NCBI RefSeq assembly: GCF_042429435.1
Contig: NZ_JBHMAF010000187.1
Strand: one strand, 5' to 3'
DNA from: Ectobacillus funiculus
Lineage (GTDB): Bacteria; Bacillota; Bacilli; Bacillales; Bacillaceae_G
Length of the DNA stretch: 64,000 nucleotides
The notes beneath the pieces are model-generated. The model was not told where the DNA came from and did no database searches. It saw only the letters and a list, made by a program, of their open reading frames with translations. Every line of letters starts with the position of its first letter. The first letter of the stretch is position 1. The translations under genes and the position numbers were made by a program. Of this stretch, positions 1-8,890 are shown piece by piece.

Positions 1-90
1 CTAATTATTTAATGATAATCGATTTTTCTATCTTTTCGGACCTAGCCCTCATACAGCACAAGGATGTTCATGAGCAAATAAAAACATCTT

Positions 91-1332
91 CTAAGTTAAC
101 TGGACCAGATGAGATTGGGGAACTGTAGGTAATATAATTTCAATTGTAGTGCCTTCATTTACTTTGCTTGAAATTTTTAGCTCTCCATCATGATTTTCAA
201 TAATTCGGTAACTTGTCATTAATCCTAAGCCAGTCCCCTTTTCTTTTGTGGTGTAAAAAGGTTCTCCAAGAGTTGGCAATCGATCCTCAGGGATGCCAGC
301 TCCTTGGTCGATAAAGTATAAGGAAACTTTATTTTTTTCCTTAATAGCTACCTTTACATGAATTATGCCGCCATTTGGCATCGCTTCAATGGAATTTTTT
401 AAAACGTTGATGAAGACCTGCTTTAACTGATTTTCTTCACACACAATAATCGGAATATCCGGCTCAAATTCTACAAGGATTTGAATATTATTCATAATGG
501 CTTGTGTATTGATAAGAGTTACAATATCTTGAACTAAACTTTTTATATCTTTTTCTTTAAACACAATATCAGTGGGTTTAGCTAGTATTAAGAATTCACT
601 AACAATCAAATTAATTCGTTCTAATTCTGTTAATAAAAGATTAAAATATTCTTCATCACTTGGATATCTAGATTTAAACAGCTGAATGAATCCTTTGATG
701 GAAGTGAGGGGATTTCGAATTTCATGTGCGATTCCCGCAGCCATCTGTCCCACAACTGCCAGTTTTTCTGACTTTTGAAGAAGGGTGTCTGTTGTTTTCT
801 TTTTATCAGTAATATCGTTAAGTATGGACAAAATTGCTTCTTTTCCTTCATATACAATAGCTTGGCTAGAGACTTCAATAAAGACCTTTTTTCCGTCCAA
901 ACGTACTAGCCTTTGTTCGACCTGATTAAGAGGTCTATTTTCTTCGCGCAGCCGTTTTAAGCGCTGCATTGCAAGAGCTTGATAATTACCATCAATAAAG
1001 CTATAAATCGTCTGCCCTAAAATATCATTTTTTTTGGAGGCGCCCAGCATGTTTTCCCCAGCTTTATTTACATAAAGGATAAGGTTTTGCGAGTGTATAA
1101 TAATAGCATTAGGTATAGTTTCAATTAGTTGTTTATAGCTCTTTTCACTTACTTTTGCCTTCTCCGCATAAAACCTCGCTTTGTCATATTGTTTGCCTAC
1201 AAACCAAGCAATGGATACGGATAACAAGGACTGGATAGTTTGCATTTGTAACGGCTCATGTAAAAAGAAAATTTGGATGAGTGAAAAAATAATCGTAATG
1301 CTTATAAAAGTTATTCTGCCTGTTTTTTTCAT
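91..1332 (-). CDS. PAS-domain sensor histidine kinase
   Basis: Membrane-anchored two-component kinase that autophosphorylates a histidine and passes phosphate to a response regulator or a phosphorelay. I see two short hydrophobic stretches (about residues 6-25 and 31-45), a PAS domain (about 63-180), a HisKA dimerisation helix with AHEIRNPLTS (His203) and a HATPase domain with N, G1 (DQGAGIP) and G2 (GTGLGL) boxes. The start at 1332 has a GAGGAAGC ribosome site; an upstream in-frame ATG at 1380 lacks one. The architecture resembles Bacillus sporulation-type kinases (KinC/KinE class), but signal and partner are not visible: no response regulator is adjacent. Confidence 0.9.
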   Translation of the reverse strand: MKKTGRITFISITIIFSLIQIFFLHEPLQMQTIQSLLSVSIAWFVGKQYDKARFYAEKAKVSEKSYKQLIETIPNAIIIHSQNLILYVNKAGENMLGASKKNDILGQTIYSFIDGNYQALAMQRLKRLREENRPLNQVEQRLVRLDGKKVFIEVSSQAIVYEGKEAILSILNDITDKKKTTDTLLQKSEKLAVVGQMAAGIAHEIRNPLTSIKGFIQLFKSRYPSDEEYFNLLLTELERINLIVSEFLILAKPTDIVFKEKDIKSLVQDIVTLINTQAIMNNIQILVEFEPDIPIIVCEENQLKQVFINVLKNSIEAMPNGGIIHVKVAIKEKNKVSLYFIDQGAGIPEDRLPTLGEPFYTTKEKGTGLGLMTSYRIIENHDGELKISSKVNEGTTIEIILPTVPQSHLVQLT

Positions 1333-1664
1333 AAAAGCTTCCTCTTCGGTTATAGTTATACAAGTTGCATTAGACCACAAATAAAAATAGTAAAAACACT
1401 TTATGTCCGAGGTCTTGGTTCAAATCGTTATATTGTTAAAATTTATAATAGCAAATAGAAACGTTTTCTGGTTAAGTTTTTTTAAAATTGTATAAACTTC
1501 CCTTATTTTTAAATGGAAGCAGCTAGATTTAACATATGCCAGAACCTTGGTACTAGAATATATCCCCGCAAACTAATCTACGAAAGGTCATATCTAATGA
1601 GCATGTCAACGAGGATACTATAATTTACAATTATTACCAATTACGAAATTATTCCAAATATTCA

Positions 1665-1693
1665 TTGACAAGACTAACATTAATAACTATCAT
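1665..1693 (+). promoter_or_regulatory. Predicted sigma-A promoter of the nik operon
   Basis: A perfect -35 TTGACA (1665-1670), a 17-base spacer and a -10-like TATCAT (1688-1693) lie 68 bases upstream of nikA. The -10 overlaps the inverted repeat annotated as a Fur-like box. Confidence 0.6.
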
Positions 1694-1715
1694 TAGCGAA
1701 TGATAATCATTTTCG
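1688..1715 (+). promoter_or_regulatory. Fur-like operator overlapping the nik promoter
   Basis: TATCATT-N4-AATGATA (1688-1694/1699-1705) is a perfect inverted repeat, overlapped by TGATAATCATTTTCG (1701-1715), which matches the 7-1-7 Fur box TGATAAT-N-ATTATCA at 12 of 14 arm positions. It covers the -10 and start region, as expected of a repressor site. Fur is favoured; Zur or another Fur-family protein is possible. Confidence 0.55.
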
Positions 1716-1760
1716 ATTGCGGTATTTGTTTTATTAATTTTAAGGGGGAAGTACTTACTA

Positions 1761-3386
1761 ATGTTTAAAGAGAAAAGGAAAGTCGGTATATTACTATCAG
1801 CAGTAATTCTGCTCTTGTCCATTTTCTTTGTGGGCTGTACATCACAAAAAAATGAGCAGACAGCCAAGAAAGAGACGAGTAATAAAGAAAAAACGCTCAC
1901 TTTGTCTTGGCCGAGGGATATAGGAGAGATGAATCCGCATGTTTACAACCCTTCACAAATGATTGCCCAATCAATGATTTACGAGCCATTGGTTATCTAT
2001 AAAGAAGGGGGTAAGCTGGAACCAGCTCTAGCTGAATCATGGGAAGTATCTGAAGACGGTAAGGAGTACACTTTTAATCTTCGTCAAAATGTAAAATTTT
2101 CTGACGGAACAGCGTTTAATGCGAATGTTGTGAAAAAGAATTTTGATGCGATTATGAAAAACGTGAAGATGCATAGCTGGTTAGGATTAATCAGTATGAT
2201 TGATAAGACTGAGGGAATCAATGATTCTACCTTCAAAATCACATTAAAGCAGGCTTATTATCCAACATTGCAGGAGCTAGCAGTGGTCCGTCCAGTCCGT
2301 TTTTTAGGTGAAGCAGGTTTTCCGGATGACGGTGACACTTCAAAAGGAGTGAAGAAACCTGTTGGAACGGGACCATGGATGCTAACGGAATATAAGAAGG
2401 ATGAATATGCGGTATTTACTCGCAACCCGAATTATTGGGGTGAACGTCCGAAGGTTGATAAAATCGTGATTAAAACAATTCCTGATGCAGAGACAAGAGT
2501 ACTTGCTTTCGAAAAGGGCGACCTCGATTTAATTTATGGAGAGGGCGCTATTAGTTTGGATGCTTTTAAACAATTAGAGGAGTCAGGAAAATATAACACA
2601 AGTATTTCTGAACCTGTTGCAACAAGACAATTAGTCATGAATACGACAAAAGAACAGCTTTCCGACATAAAGGTACGTCTAGCACTTCAATATGGTTTTA
2701 ACAAGCAAGCAATGGTAGAAGGCGTGACTTCTGGACTGGAAGAGAAGGCAGACAATATTCTAGCTCCAAACCTGTTATATACCAATATTAAAACAACACC
2801 TATTAAGTATAATGTAGAAAAAGCAAAGAATTATTTAGAAGAAGCAGGCTGGAAGCTGCCATCTGGAAAAAATGTTCGGGAGAAAGATGGTAAAGCATTG
2901 GAGCTTGAATTAATGTATGACAAGTCGAACCAAATCCAAAAGGCAATGGCGGAAGCTCTGCAAGCTGAGTGGGCGATGATCGGCGTTAAGCTGAATATTA
3001 ATGGTGTTGAGCTGCCTGTTCAAGTAAAACGCTTTGGTGAAAATGATTTTGACTTGAATTTCTATAGCAACTACGGAGCTCCATATGATCCGCATACCTT
3101 CCTTAACATTGTCTCAGTGGACGGATTTGGATTCTCAGATGCTTTGTCCAACTTACCAGTGAAGCAACAGCTTGATCAACAAATCAAAGAAGTATTTGCC
3201 TCCACGGATGACAAACAACGAAAAGAACTATACAGCTCTATCTTACAGACATTGCAGGATCAAGCAGCAATCGTGCCGATTTCTTATATTAAGAAAACAG
3301 CTGTGTATCAAAAGGATGTAACTGACTTTGAATTCCCGGCAAATCGTGATGACCATCCGTTCAGTGGAATTAACATTAATAACTAG
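1761..3386 (+). CDS. nikA: Nickel/metal ABC transporter substrate-binding lipoprotein (NikA family)
   Basis: Extracellular solute-binding lipoprotein that delivers nickel or a metal-ligand complex to the permease. It has a lipoprotein signal with lipobox VGC (Cys26) and full-length SBP family 5 homology. Many stretches closely match my memory of E. coli NikA: NPHVYNPSQM, AQSMIYEPLV, GTGPWML, GAPYDPHTFL, PISYI. The His in YDPH corresponds to the nickel-contacting His416 of E. coli NikA. First gene of an operon with nikBCDE and a MATE gene behind a Fur-like box. It could instead take up a metallophore complex (CntA-like) or peptides; substrate is inferred from family resemblance. Confidence 0.85.
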   Translation: MFKEKRKVGILLSAVILLLSIFFVGCTSQKNEQTAKKETSNKEKTLTLSWPRDIGEMNPHVYNPSQMIAQSMIYEPLVIYKEGGKLEPALAESWEVSEDGKEYTFNLRQNVKFSDGTAFNANVVKKNFDAIMKNVKMHSWLGLISMIDKTEGINDSTFKITLKQAYYPTLQELAVVRPVRFLGEAGFPDDGDTSKGVKKPVGTGPWMLTEYKKDEYAVFTRNPNYWGERPKVDKIVIKTIPDAETRVLAFEKGDLDLIYGEGAISLDAFKQLEESGKYNTSISEPVATRQLVMNTTKEQLSDIKVRLALQYGFNKQAMVEGVTSGLEEKADNILAPNLLYTNIKTTPIKYNVEKAKNYLEEAGWKLPSGKNVREKDGKALELELMYDKSNQIQKAMAEALQAEWAMIGVKLNINGVELPVQVKRFGENDFDLNFYSNYGAPYDPHTFLNIVSVDGFGFSDALSNLPVKQQLDQQIKEVFASTDDKQRKELYSSILQTLQDQAAIVPISYIKKTAVYQKDVTDFEFPANRDDHPFSGININN

Positions 3387-3407
3387 GAAACGGCAGGAGG
3401 AGAAATA

Positions 3408-4352
3408 ATGGGTAGCTATATTATGAAACGACTTTTTGCCATCATTCCTATTTTTCTCTTTGCCACACTACTTACTTTTTTATTCATTCATCTGTCGCCG
3501 GCCGACCCTGCCGAAGCATATTTGGCAGCTGCTCATATTCAACCGACAGCGGAGATGTTAGAACAAAAAAGACAGGAGTTTGGTCTAGATCAGCCGCTGT
3601 TTGTGCAATATATCCAATCTCTTATTAAGATATGCCAACTTGATTTTGGCATATCTTATCTTTCTAACAAGCCAGTTTGGCAGGAGGTTGTATACCGGAT
3701 GCCTGCAACGGTCCAACTTGCCTTTACTAGCATTTTCCTAGCCGTACTCGTTAGTGTGCCTATCGGATTTTTAGCTGCAGTGAAGAAAAATGGGGTCATC
3801 GATCAGTTCAGCAGAATTCTGGCTTTTGTGGGTGCTTCCATTCCGCAGTTTTGGCTCGGTTATCTATTAATCTATTTGTTTTCTGTGAAATTTGATCTGT
3901 TTCCTGTAGAGGGGACGGGAACGTGGCTGCACTTTATTCTTCCGTCCGTAACGCTGGCTTTACCGCTAATTGCTATTTATACTCGTTTGCTGCGCATTAG
4001 TGTACTGGAGAATTTGCAGGATTTCTATGTCTTGTATGCTAGAACAAGAGGTATTCACGAGCGTGCCATTATGGTAAAGCATGTATTAAAAATTGCAATT
4101 TTACCGATGATTACGGGGATTGGGATGAATTTTGGCAAGCTGCTGACTGGAACGATTATTGTTGAGTCCGTTTTTTCATGGCCTGGGTTCGGCCGTTATT
4201 TTATTGAGGCGATTTTTAACCGAGATATACCAGTCATTCAATGCTATGTGTTTCTTGCGGCCTGTTTATTTATTTTGTGCAACCTGATTGTGGATGTTGT
4301 ACAAATGTATATGGATCCGCGCATCTCTTGGAAAGGGGGAACGGATCAATGA
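3408..4352 (+). CDS. nikB: Nickel/metal ABC transporter permease NikB
   Basis: Integral membrane permease, 314 residues, typical of the DppB/NikB family. An N-terminal membrane segment is followed by a periplasm-facing stretch with FGLDQPLFVQYI and then five hydrophobic segments with the cytoplasmic EAA loop (YARTRGIHERAIMVKHVLKIA). It pairs with NikC to form the channel. A possible second ATG lies four codons in (MKRLF); the first has GGAGGAG 6-8 bases upstream. It lies 21 bases after nikA and overlaps nikC by four bases (ATGA), indicating translational coupling. Confidence 0.88.
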   Translation: MGSYIMKRLFAIIPIFLFATLLTFLFIHLSPADPAEAYLAAAHIQPTAEMLEQKRQEFGLDQPLFVQYIQSLIKICQLDFGISYLSNKPVWQEVVYRMPATVQLAFTSIFLAVLVSVPIGFLAAVKKNGVIDQFSRILAFVGASIPQFWLGYLLIYLFSVKFDLFPVEGTGTWLHFILPSVTLALPLIAIYTRLLRISVLENLQDFYVLYARTRGIHERAIMVKHVLKIAILPMITGIGMNFGKLLTGTIIVESVFSWPGFGRYFIEAIFNRDIPVIQCYVFLAACLFILCNLIVDVVQMYMDPRISWKGGTDQ

Positions 4353-5182
4353 TTGCAAGTATAAGGAGTGTTTTTAAGCACCAAATAACCATCGCAGTCT
4401 GCTCATTCACTTTAATCGTTCTTTTTATACTTACGATTTTGGCTCCGTGGATTTCCCCGCACGATCCAATTCAAGTGAATTTAGCTTTAAAATTAAAGCT
4501 ACCTTCCATGGAATATCCACTGGGTACTGATTACTTGGGGCGATGTAATCTGTCTCGTCTTTTACATGGTGCTCGTATTTCCCTAGGGGTTGCGTTTTTA
4601 ATTTTCATTTCTTCATTGGGGATTGGTTTACTTGTCGGAACGTTTGCCGGCTATAAGGGAGGCCGGATTGATCTTGTACTGATGAGATTTTGTGAGGGAG
4701 TGATGGCATTCCCGAATCTTGTACTTATTCTTGGACTTGTAGGAATATTCGGCCCTGGGATGAAACAGGTGATCTTGGCAATGGTGCTTGTGCAGTGGGT
4801 GTATTACGCGAGGATGTTCCGAGGCTTAGTGCTCAGTCTGAAGGAGCAGAACTTTATTGCCGCCGCGAGAATAAACGGATCTTCACAATGGAAAATTATT
4901 AGACGGCATATTATCCCAAATGTACTTCCTCCGATTGTCGTAATGGGGACACTTGAAATAGGCTGGGCTATTATGGATATTTCCGCCCTGTCGTTTCTAG
5001 GACTCGGTATTCAGCCGCCCACGCCAGAGTGGGGTGCTATGATTCATGAAGGAAAGTCATATATACGAAGCAATCCAGAGTTAATGATATATCCAGGTGT
5101 AATGATTATGCTCGTTGTTACCACTTTTAATGTATTGGGAGAAGCTTTATCGGATCGCTTTAGTGTAAAACGACGTTTTTAA
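4349..5182 (+). CDS. nikC: Nickel/metal ABC transporter permease NikC
   Basis: Second permease subunit (277 residues, DppC/NikC family). It shows an N-terminal membrane segment, then PLGTDYLGRCNLSRLLHGAR, the signature leading into the permease domain, and an EAA loop (AARINGSSQWKIIRRHIIPN). The open frame extends upstream to 4241, but ATG 4349 overlaps the nikB stop in ATGA and follows a GGGGGA ribosome site, so I take that start. The C-terminus (FNVLGEALSDRF) is typical of DppC-type permeases. Confidence 0.88.
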   Translation: MIASIRSVFKHQITIAVCSFTLIVLFILTILAPWISPHDPIQVNLALKLKLPSMEYPLGTDYLGRCNLSRLLHGARISLGVAFLIFISSLGIGLLVGTFAGYKGGRIDLVLMRFCEGVMAFPNLVLILGLVGIFGPGMKQVILAMVLVQWVYYARMFRGLVLSLKEQNFIAAARINGSSQWKIIRRHIIPNVLPPIVVMGTLEIGWAIMDISALSFLGLGIQPPTPEWGAMIHEGKSYIRSNPELMIYPGVMIMLVVTTFNVLGEALSDRFSVKRRF

Positions 5183-5197
5183 AAAGGAATGAGACAA

Positions 5198-6031
5198 TTG
5201 ATAGAAAAGCAGCATAATATTTTGGAGGTTAGTGGCCTTCAGGTAAAAGCAAAAACTTCCATTGGAACAATTCCTTTGGTGCAGGATATCCAATTTGAAC
5301 TAAAGCCCGGGCATGTGCTCGGGCTTGTTGGAGAAAGCGGCAGCGGAAAAACCATTACATCCTTATCACTCCTGCAATTGCTAGACCGTAAAATAACGAG
5401 TATAGAAGGCAGTATACGATTGCACGGCAGAGAATTAAATGGGCTGAGCGCGAAAGAGATGCGACGGATTCGAGGAAAAGAGATTGCTCTTATTATGCAA
5501 AATCCAATGAACGCTTTTACCCCTGTATATACGATTGGCAACCAATTCATTGAAACGATTCGGACTCATACGAATTTAACAAAGAAGGAAGCATTTGAGC
5601 TGGCTGTTGACTCTTTGCACAACGTAAATTTGCCAAATCCTTCAGACATTATGCGTAAATATCCATTTCAGCTAAGCGGAGGAATGCTGCAGCGGGTAAT
5701 GATTGCTATTTCTTTGTGCTTGCGGCCAGCTGTAATTATTGCTGATGAGCCAACAACAGCGCTAGATGTGACAAACCAATTGCAGGTGCTGCGGCAGTTG
5801 GATTGGATTCGTTCAGAATATGGTACAGCGATCTTATTAATTTCTCATGATTTAGGAGTTATTTCTGAGTTGGCTGACGATGTCATCGTGATGCAGAACG
5901 GAAGAATTGTAGAAAAAGCAGATGTTTATCAGTTATTTGATCATCCGCAGCATGAATATACGAAAAAGCTGCTTCATGCTCGACCATCGCTGCAATTTAA
6001 TAAAGAAAACTCGCGGATTGGCGAGCCCTGA
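5198..6031 (+). CDS. nikD: ABC transporter ATPase NikD, C-terminus contributed by a repeat element
   Basis: ATPase of the importer, with Walker A GESGSGKT, Q-loop, signature LSGGM, Walker B IIADEPTTALD and switch His (ISHDLG). ATG 5189 abuts AAGGA with no spacing; TTG 5198 has a 9-base spacing and is my preferred start. The last eight codons (about KENSRIGEP) and the stop lie inside repeat copy E1, so the native end has been replaced. The catalytic core is intact. The final DppD-type C-terminal region is short compared with relatives. Two reverse-oriented repeat copies separate it from nikE. Confidence 0.87.
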   Translation: MIEKQHNILEVSGLQVKAKTSIGTIPLVQDIQFELKPGHVLGLVGESGSGKTITSLSLLQLLDRKITSIEGSIRLHGRELNGLSAKEMRRIRGKEIALIMQNPMNAFTPVYTIGNQFIETIRTHTNLTKKEAFELAVDSLHNVNLPNPSDIMRKYPFQLSGGMLQRVMIAISLCLRPAVIIADEPTTALDVTNQLQVLRQLDWIRSEYGTAILLISHDLGVISELADDVIVMQNGRIVEKADVYQLFDHPQHEYTKKLLHARPSLQFNKENSRIGEP

Positions 6032-6133
6032 CTTTGGGTGAAGACAGAGGCGTAGTTGCACTTATACTGTATTCCTAAAATTTCCGACTACGTCGAATTC
6101 GCTTCTAGCCGGAAATTTATATTTTCCTACAGT
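6000..6133 (-). repeat. Dispersed element copy E1
   Basis: Full-length copy in reverse orientation, directly followed by E2. It has the left end ACTGTAGG preceded by TTAC on the minus strand, the paired AAATTTCC/GGAAATTT helix and a CTCGC..GCGAG terminal hairpin with T-rich tail. Lies antisense within the nik operon and supplies the nikD stop codon. Confidence 0.9.
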
Positions 6134-6268
6134 GTAAAGAAAACTCGCGGATTGGCGAGCCCTGACTTTGGGTGGAGACAGAGGCGTAGTTGCACTTATA
6201 CTGTATTCCTAAAATTTCCGACTACGTCGAATTCACTTCTGTCTGGAAATTTATACTTTCCTATCAGT
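6134..6268 (-). repeat. Dispersed element copy E2 (tandem with E1)
   Basis: Second full-length copy, over 90% identical by eye to E1 and head-to-tail with it. E1's left end begins immediately after the TTTAC formed by the right end of E2, so one copy seems to have inserted at the end of the other. Antisense to nikE. Confidence 0.9.
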
Positions 6269-6339
6269 ATAAAGAAGCGCAGGATTCTCTAACATTGTTA
6301 GACTAGCATTAATATCTTAAGAAAACAGGTGGTGAGTCC

Positions 6340-7173
6340 ATGAGTTTACTGCAGGTTAAGGATGTAACACATACGTACGGTTCCTATAATTTGTTTAGCA
6401 GAACAGACCAACGAAAACGGGTGCTTTCCAACGTTTCAATTTCCATAGGGCAAGGAATGTGTCTAGGTGTTCTCGGAACGAGCGGAGCTGGGAAAAGCAC
6501 GCTTGGAAAAGTAATCCTTGGATTGGAGAAGCCGCAAAAGGGGCAGATTCTGTTTCAAGGGCATGATTTTTATAATACAGACCGTATCACTCGTAAACAG
6601 CTTCGCCGTGATCTTCAAGTAGTATTTCAAGATTGCTACTCTTCAGTAAATCCACGAATGACTGCGGAACAAATTATCAGTGAGCCATTACAAAACTATG
6701 AAAGAATGTCTCCGGGTGAACAGAAGCGGATCGTTGGAGATTTACTAGAAAGAGTTGGTTTGAATCACGAGGATATGAGAAAGTACCCTCATCAATTTAG
6801 CGGAGGACAGCTGCAAAGGATTAATATTGCAAGAGCGATTTCCTTAAAACCGAAGCTAATTGTATTAGATGAAGCGGTAAGTAGTCTAGATATGGTTAAC
6901 CAAACAAATATTTTAAACTTATTGAGTGAATTGAAGTCAGCTTTTGGTCTCTCATACCTTTTTATTACCCATGATATAAAAGCTGCTTATTCTATCTCCG
7001 ATGCTTTGGCTGTGATGGAGAAAGGTGAAATAGTTGAGGAATGCAAAAGTAAAGACAAGCTGTTCACATCGCGTCATCCTGCTGTGCAAACTTTGCTCTC
7101 GTCTATTCTTTCCGAGCATCCCCGTTACCGTTCTCTTTCTGGAGGGAGACATTATGCCCAACCTCTGGCATGA
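6340..7173 (+). CDS. nikE: ABC transporter ATPase NikE
   Basis: Second ATPase of the importer (277 residues). Motifs: Walker A GTSGAGKST, Q-loop VVFQDCYSSVNPRMT typical of the OppF/NikE group, signature FSGGQLQRINIARA, Walker B LIVLDEAVSSLD, switch His ITHDI. The start ATG has AGGTGGTG 6 bases upstream. Separated from nikD by two antisense repeat copies that push the genes 308 bases apart, so the operon may now depend on read-through across them. Confidence 0.88.
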   Translation: MSLLQVKDVTHTYGSYNLFSRTDQRKRVLSNVSISIGQGMCLGVLGTSGAGKSTLGKVILGLEKPQKGQILFQGHDFYNTDRITRKQLRRDLQVVFQDCYSSVNPRMTAEQIISEPLQNYERMSPGEQKRIVGDLLERVGLNHEDMRKYPHQFSGGQLQRINIARAISLKPKLIVLDEAVSSLDMVNQTNILNLLSELKSAFGLSYLFITHDIKAAYSISDALAVMEKGEIVEECKSKDKLFTSRHPAVQTLLSSILSEHPRYRSLSGGRHYAQPLA

Positions 7174-7193
7174 GAGAGAAAGGAGGGAAATTA

Positions 7194-8528
7194 TTGAATC
7201 ATCGATCCTATCTTATGTTGGCTATTCCCCTGATCATTTCAACCATAACTACTCCTTTATTAGGGGCTGTTGATACAGCAGTTGTCGGGCAGTTGCCTGA
7301 CCCTGCTTATATTGGGGCGGTGGCTGTAGGAACCATTATTTTTAATACGATGTACTGGTTGTTTGGTTTTTTACGAGTTAGTACATCAGGCTTTGCTGCG
7401 CAAGCGTATGGAGCAAATGATGATATGCAAGGGGTTTTAGCTCTAACAAGGCCATTTGTAGTCGCAATTGTAGTAGGGGTTGCCTTTATTCTTCTACAGT
7501 GGCCTATCGAACATTTATTTTTAACCTTAATAAGCCCAGAGTCTGATGTCCGGGCGTTAGCATCAGATTATTTTAGTATTCGTATATGGGGTGTCCCGTT
7601 CGCTTTAATGAATTACGTTATCCTCGGATGGTTAATGGGGATGTCTAGGATTAAAATCTCTTTAATGATACAAGTGTCTATGAATCTCATGAACATCGCC
7701 CTATCTCTATTATTTGTTAACATATTCTCTTGGGCAGTAGCTGGTGTAGCTGTAGCAACCTTACTATCGGAAATAATGGCTTTTATTATAGGACTTATTG
7801 TCATATGGAAGGCTGTTCCTTTTACATTTAAGCGCCTTCCTTTAAAAGCGATTGTTGATCCCGCTTCGTTCAAAAAAATGATGAGTGTGAACCGGGATTT
7901 GTTCATCAGAACTCTTTGTTTATTAACGATGTTTAATATATTTACGGCGAAAGGGGCTTCCTTTGGAACAGAGGTTTTGGCAGCAAATGCTGTTCTCATC
8001 CAAATTCACTATCTCATGGCTTACTTCTTTGACGGATTTGCGAATGCTTCTAGTATTTTTGTAGGGAAAGCAATTGGGGCAAACGATAAACAATTGTACA
8101 AGAAGACACTTTCACTATCGTGTCAGTGGGCTATCTTTTCATCCTGCTTTATCGCAGGTATTTACGTCCTGTTTGGTCATAATATGATTATGCTATTTAC
8201 GAGTATACCAAGTGTTATTGTATTGGCAAATGCCTATGGAATATGGATTACGCTATTTCCTATTTCGGCCAGCTTTGGCATCATTATTTATGGTGTTTTT
8301 ACAGGGGCAACGGAAGCAGCACCCATTCGAAACTCGATGATTTTGGCGTTGGTTGCTTATCTCATAGCTCTATTTATTGCAGTGCCTAGTTTTCAAAATC
8401 ACGGTTTATGGTTCTCTTTTATTGTATTTAGTATAGGACGTTCTGTGTTTTTGGTAATGTATATTCCGAGATTAAACAGAAAGTTATTTTCGGTTCAAGT
8501 ACAGAATACTCAAACACTTTACAGCTAG
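7194..8528 (+). CDS. MATE-family multidrug/efflux transporter
   Basis: Twelve-segment membrane antiporter (about 444 residues, DinF-like MATE branch) with the two-lobe repeat characteristic of the family (PLIISTITTPLLGAVDTAVVGQ; NAVLIQIHYLMAYFFDGFANASS). An ATG at 7170 is in frame, but the AGGAGG ribosome site lies after it, so TTG 7194 is preferred. It follows nikE by 20 bases and is probably the last gene of the nik operon. Substrate unknown. Its place next to a metal importer would suit export of a metal ligand, but no ligand-synthesis gene is present. Confidence 0.82.
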   Translation: MNHRSYLMLAIPLIISTITTPLLGAVDTAVVGQLPDPAYIGAVAVGTIIFNTMYWLFGFLRVSTSGFAAQAYGANDDMQGVLALTRPFVVAIVVGVAFILLQWPIEHLFLTLISPESDVRALASDYFSIRIWGVPFALMNYVILGWLMGMSRIKISLMIQVSMNLMNIALSLLFVNIFSWAVAGVAVATLLSEIMAFIIGLIVIWKAVPFTFKRLPLKAIVDPASFKKMMSVNRDLFIRTLCLLTMFNIFTAKGASFGTEVLAANAVLIQIHYLMAYFFDGFANASSIFVGKAIGANDKQLYKKTLSLSCQWAIFSSCFIAGIYVLFGHNMIMLFTSIPSVIVLANAYGIWITLFPISASFGIIIYGVFTGATEAAPIRNSMILALVAYLIALFIAVPSFQNHGLWFSFIVFSIGRSVFLVMYIPRLNRKLFSVQVQNTQTLYS

Positions 8529-8572
8529 AAATCCTAACTTCTGAAGAATATGAACAGTATATTGAGGCTCTC

Positions 8573-8728
8573 ATGACACATGAAAAGGTGTTGGCGCAAA
8601 AGGAAATAGATACAAGCAAGAGACCGATAGGGGTAGAAAAGCTTCCTAAAGAACTGCAAGGAGAATTTCAACAAGCGAAGGATTTTATAGACTATGTAAA
8701 CAATAAGCAGCAAGCAAAAAAAGAATAA
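8573..8728 (+). CDS. Possible 51-residue ORF or gene remnant
   Basis: Reading frame with protein-like, charged composition (GVEKLPKELQGEFQQAKDF near the middle) ending at TAA 8728. The frame stays open upstream into the end of the MATE gene (sense continues through LTSEEYEQYI before the ATG), and no ribosome site precedes the ATG. It may be a C-terminal remnant of a lost gene or a short coupled ORF. I do not recognise the family. Confidence 0.3.
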   Translation: MTHEKVLAQKEIDTSKRPIGVEKLPKELQGEFQQAKDFIDYVNNKQQAKKE

Positions 8729-8796
8729 GGCTATATGTTTCATAAGAAGGTATTACAAGAATAATGAGGATATATGGTAGAACCTATGTAAAAGGA

Positions 8797-8832
8797 CAGC
8801 CCTGAAAAAATACAGGGCTGCTTTTGTTTTTC
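8797..8832 (+). terminator. Rho-independent terminator after the nik/MATE operon
   Basis: Perfect 8-bp stem CAGCCCTG/CAGGGCTG (8797-8804/8813-8820) followed by a T-rich run. It ends the rightward transcript and may also act leftward for the hexuronate operon. Confidence 0.85.
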
Positions 8833-8890
8833 TTAATTATACAATAATTCATTTTTTATTTTAGGAAGGAAGGTTCCCTTTTTCTATCAA

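Noticed and set aside
6056..6292. 78-codon frame between nikD and nikE
   Set aside because: Entirely translated from the tandem copies E1/E2; the protein repeats with the DNA period and has no ribosome site.
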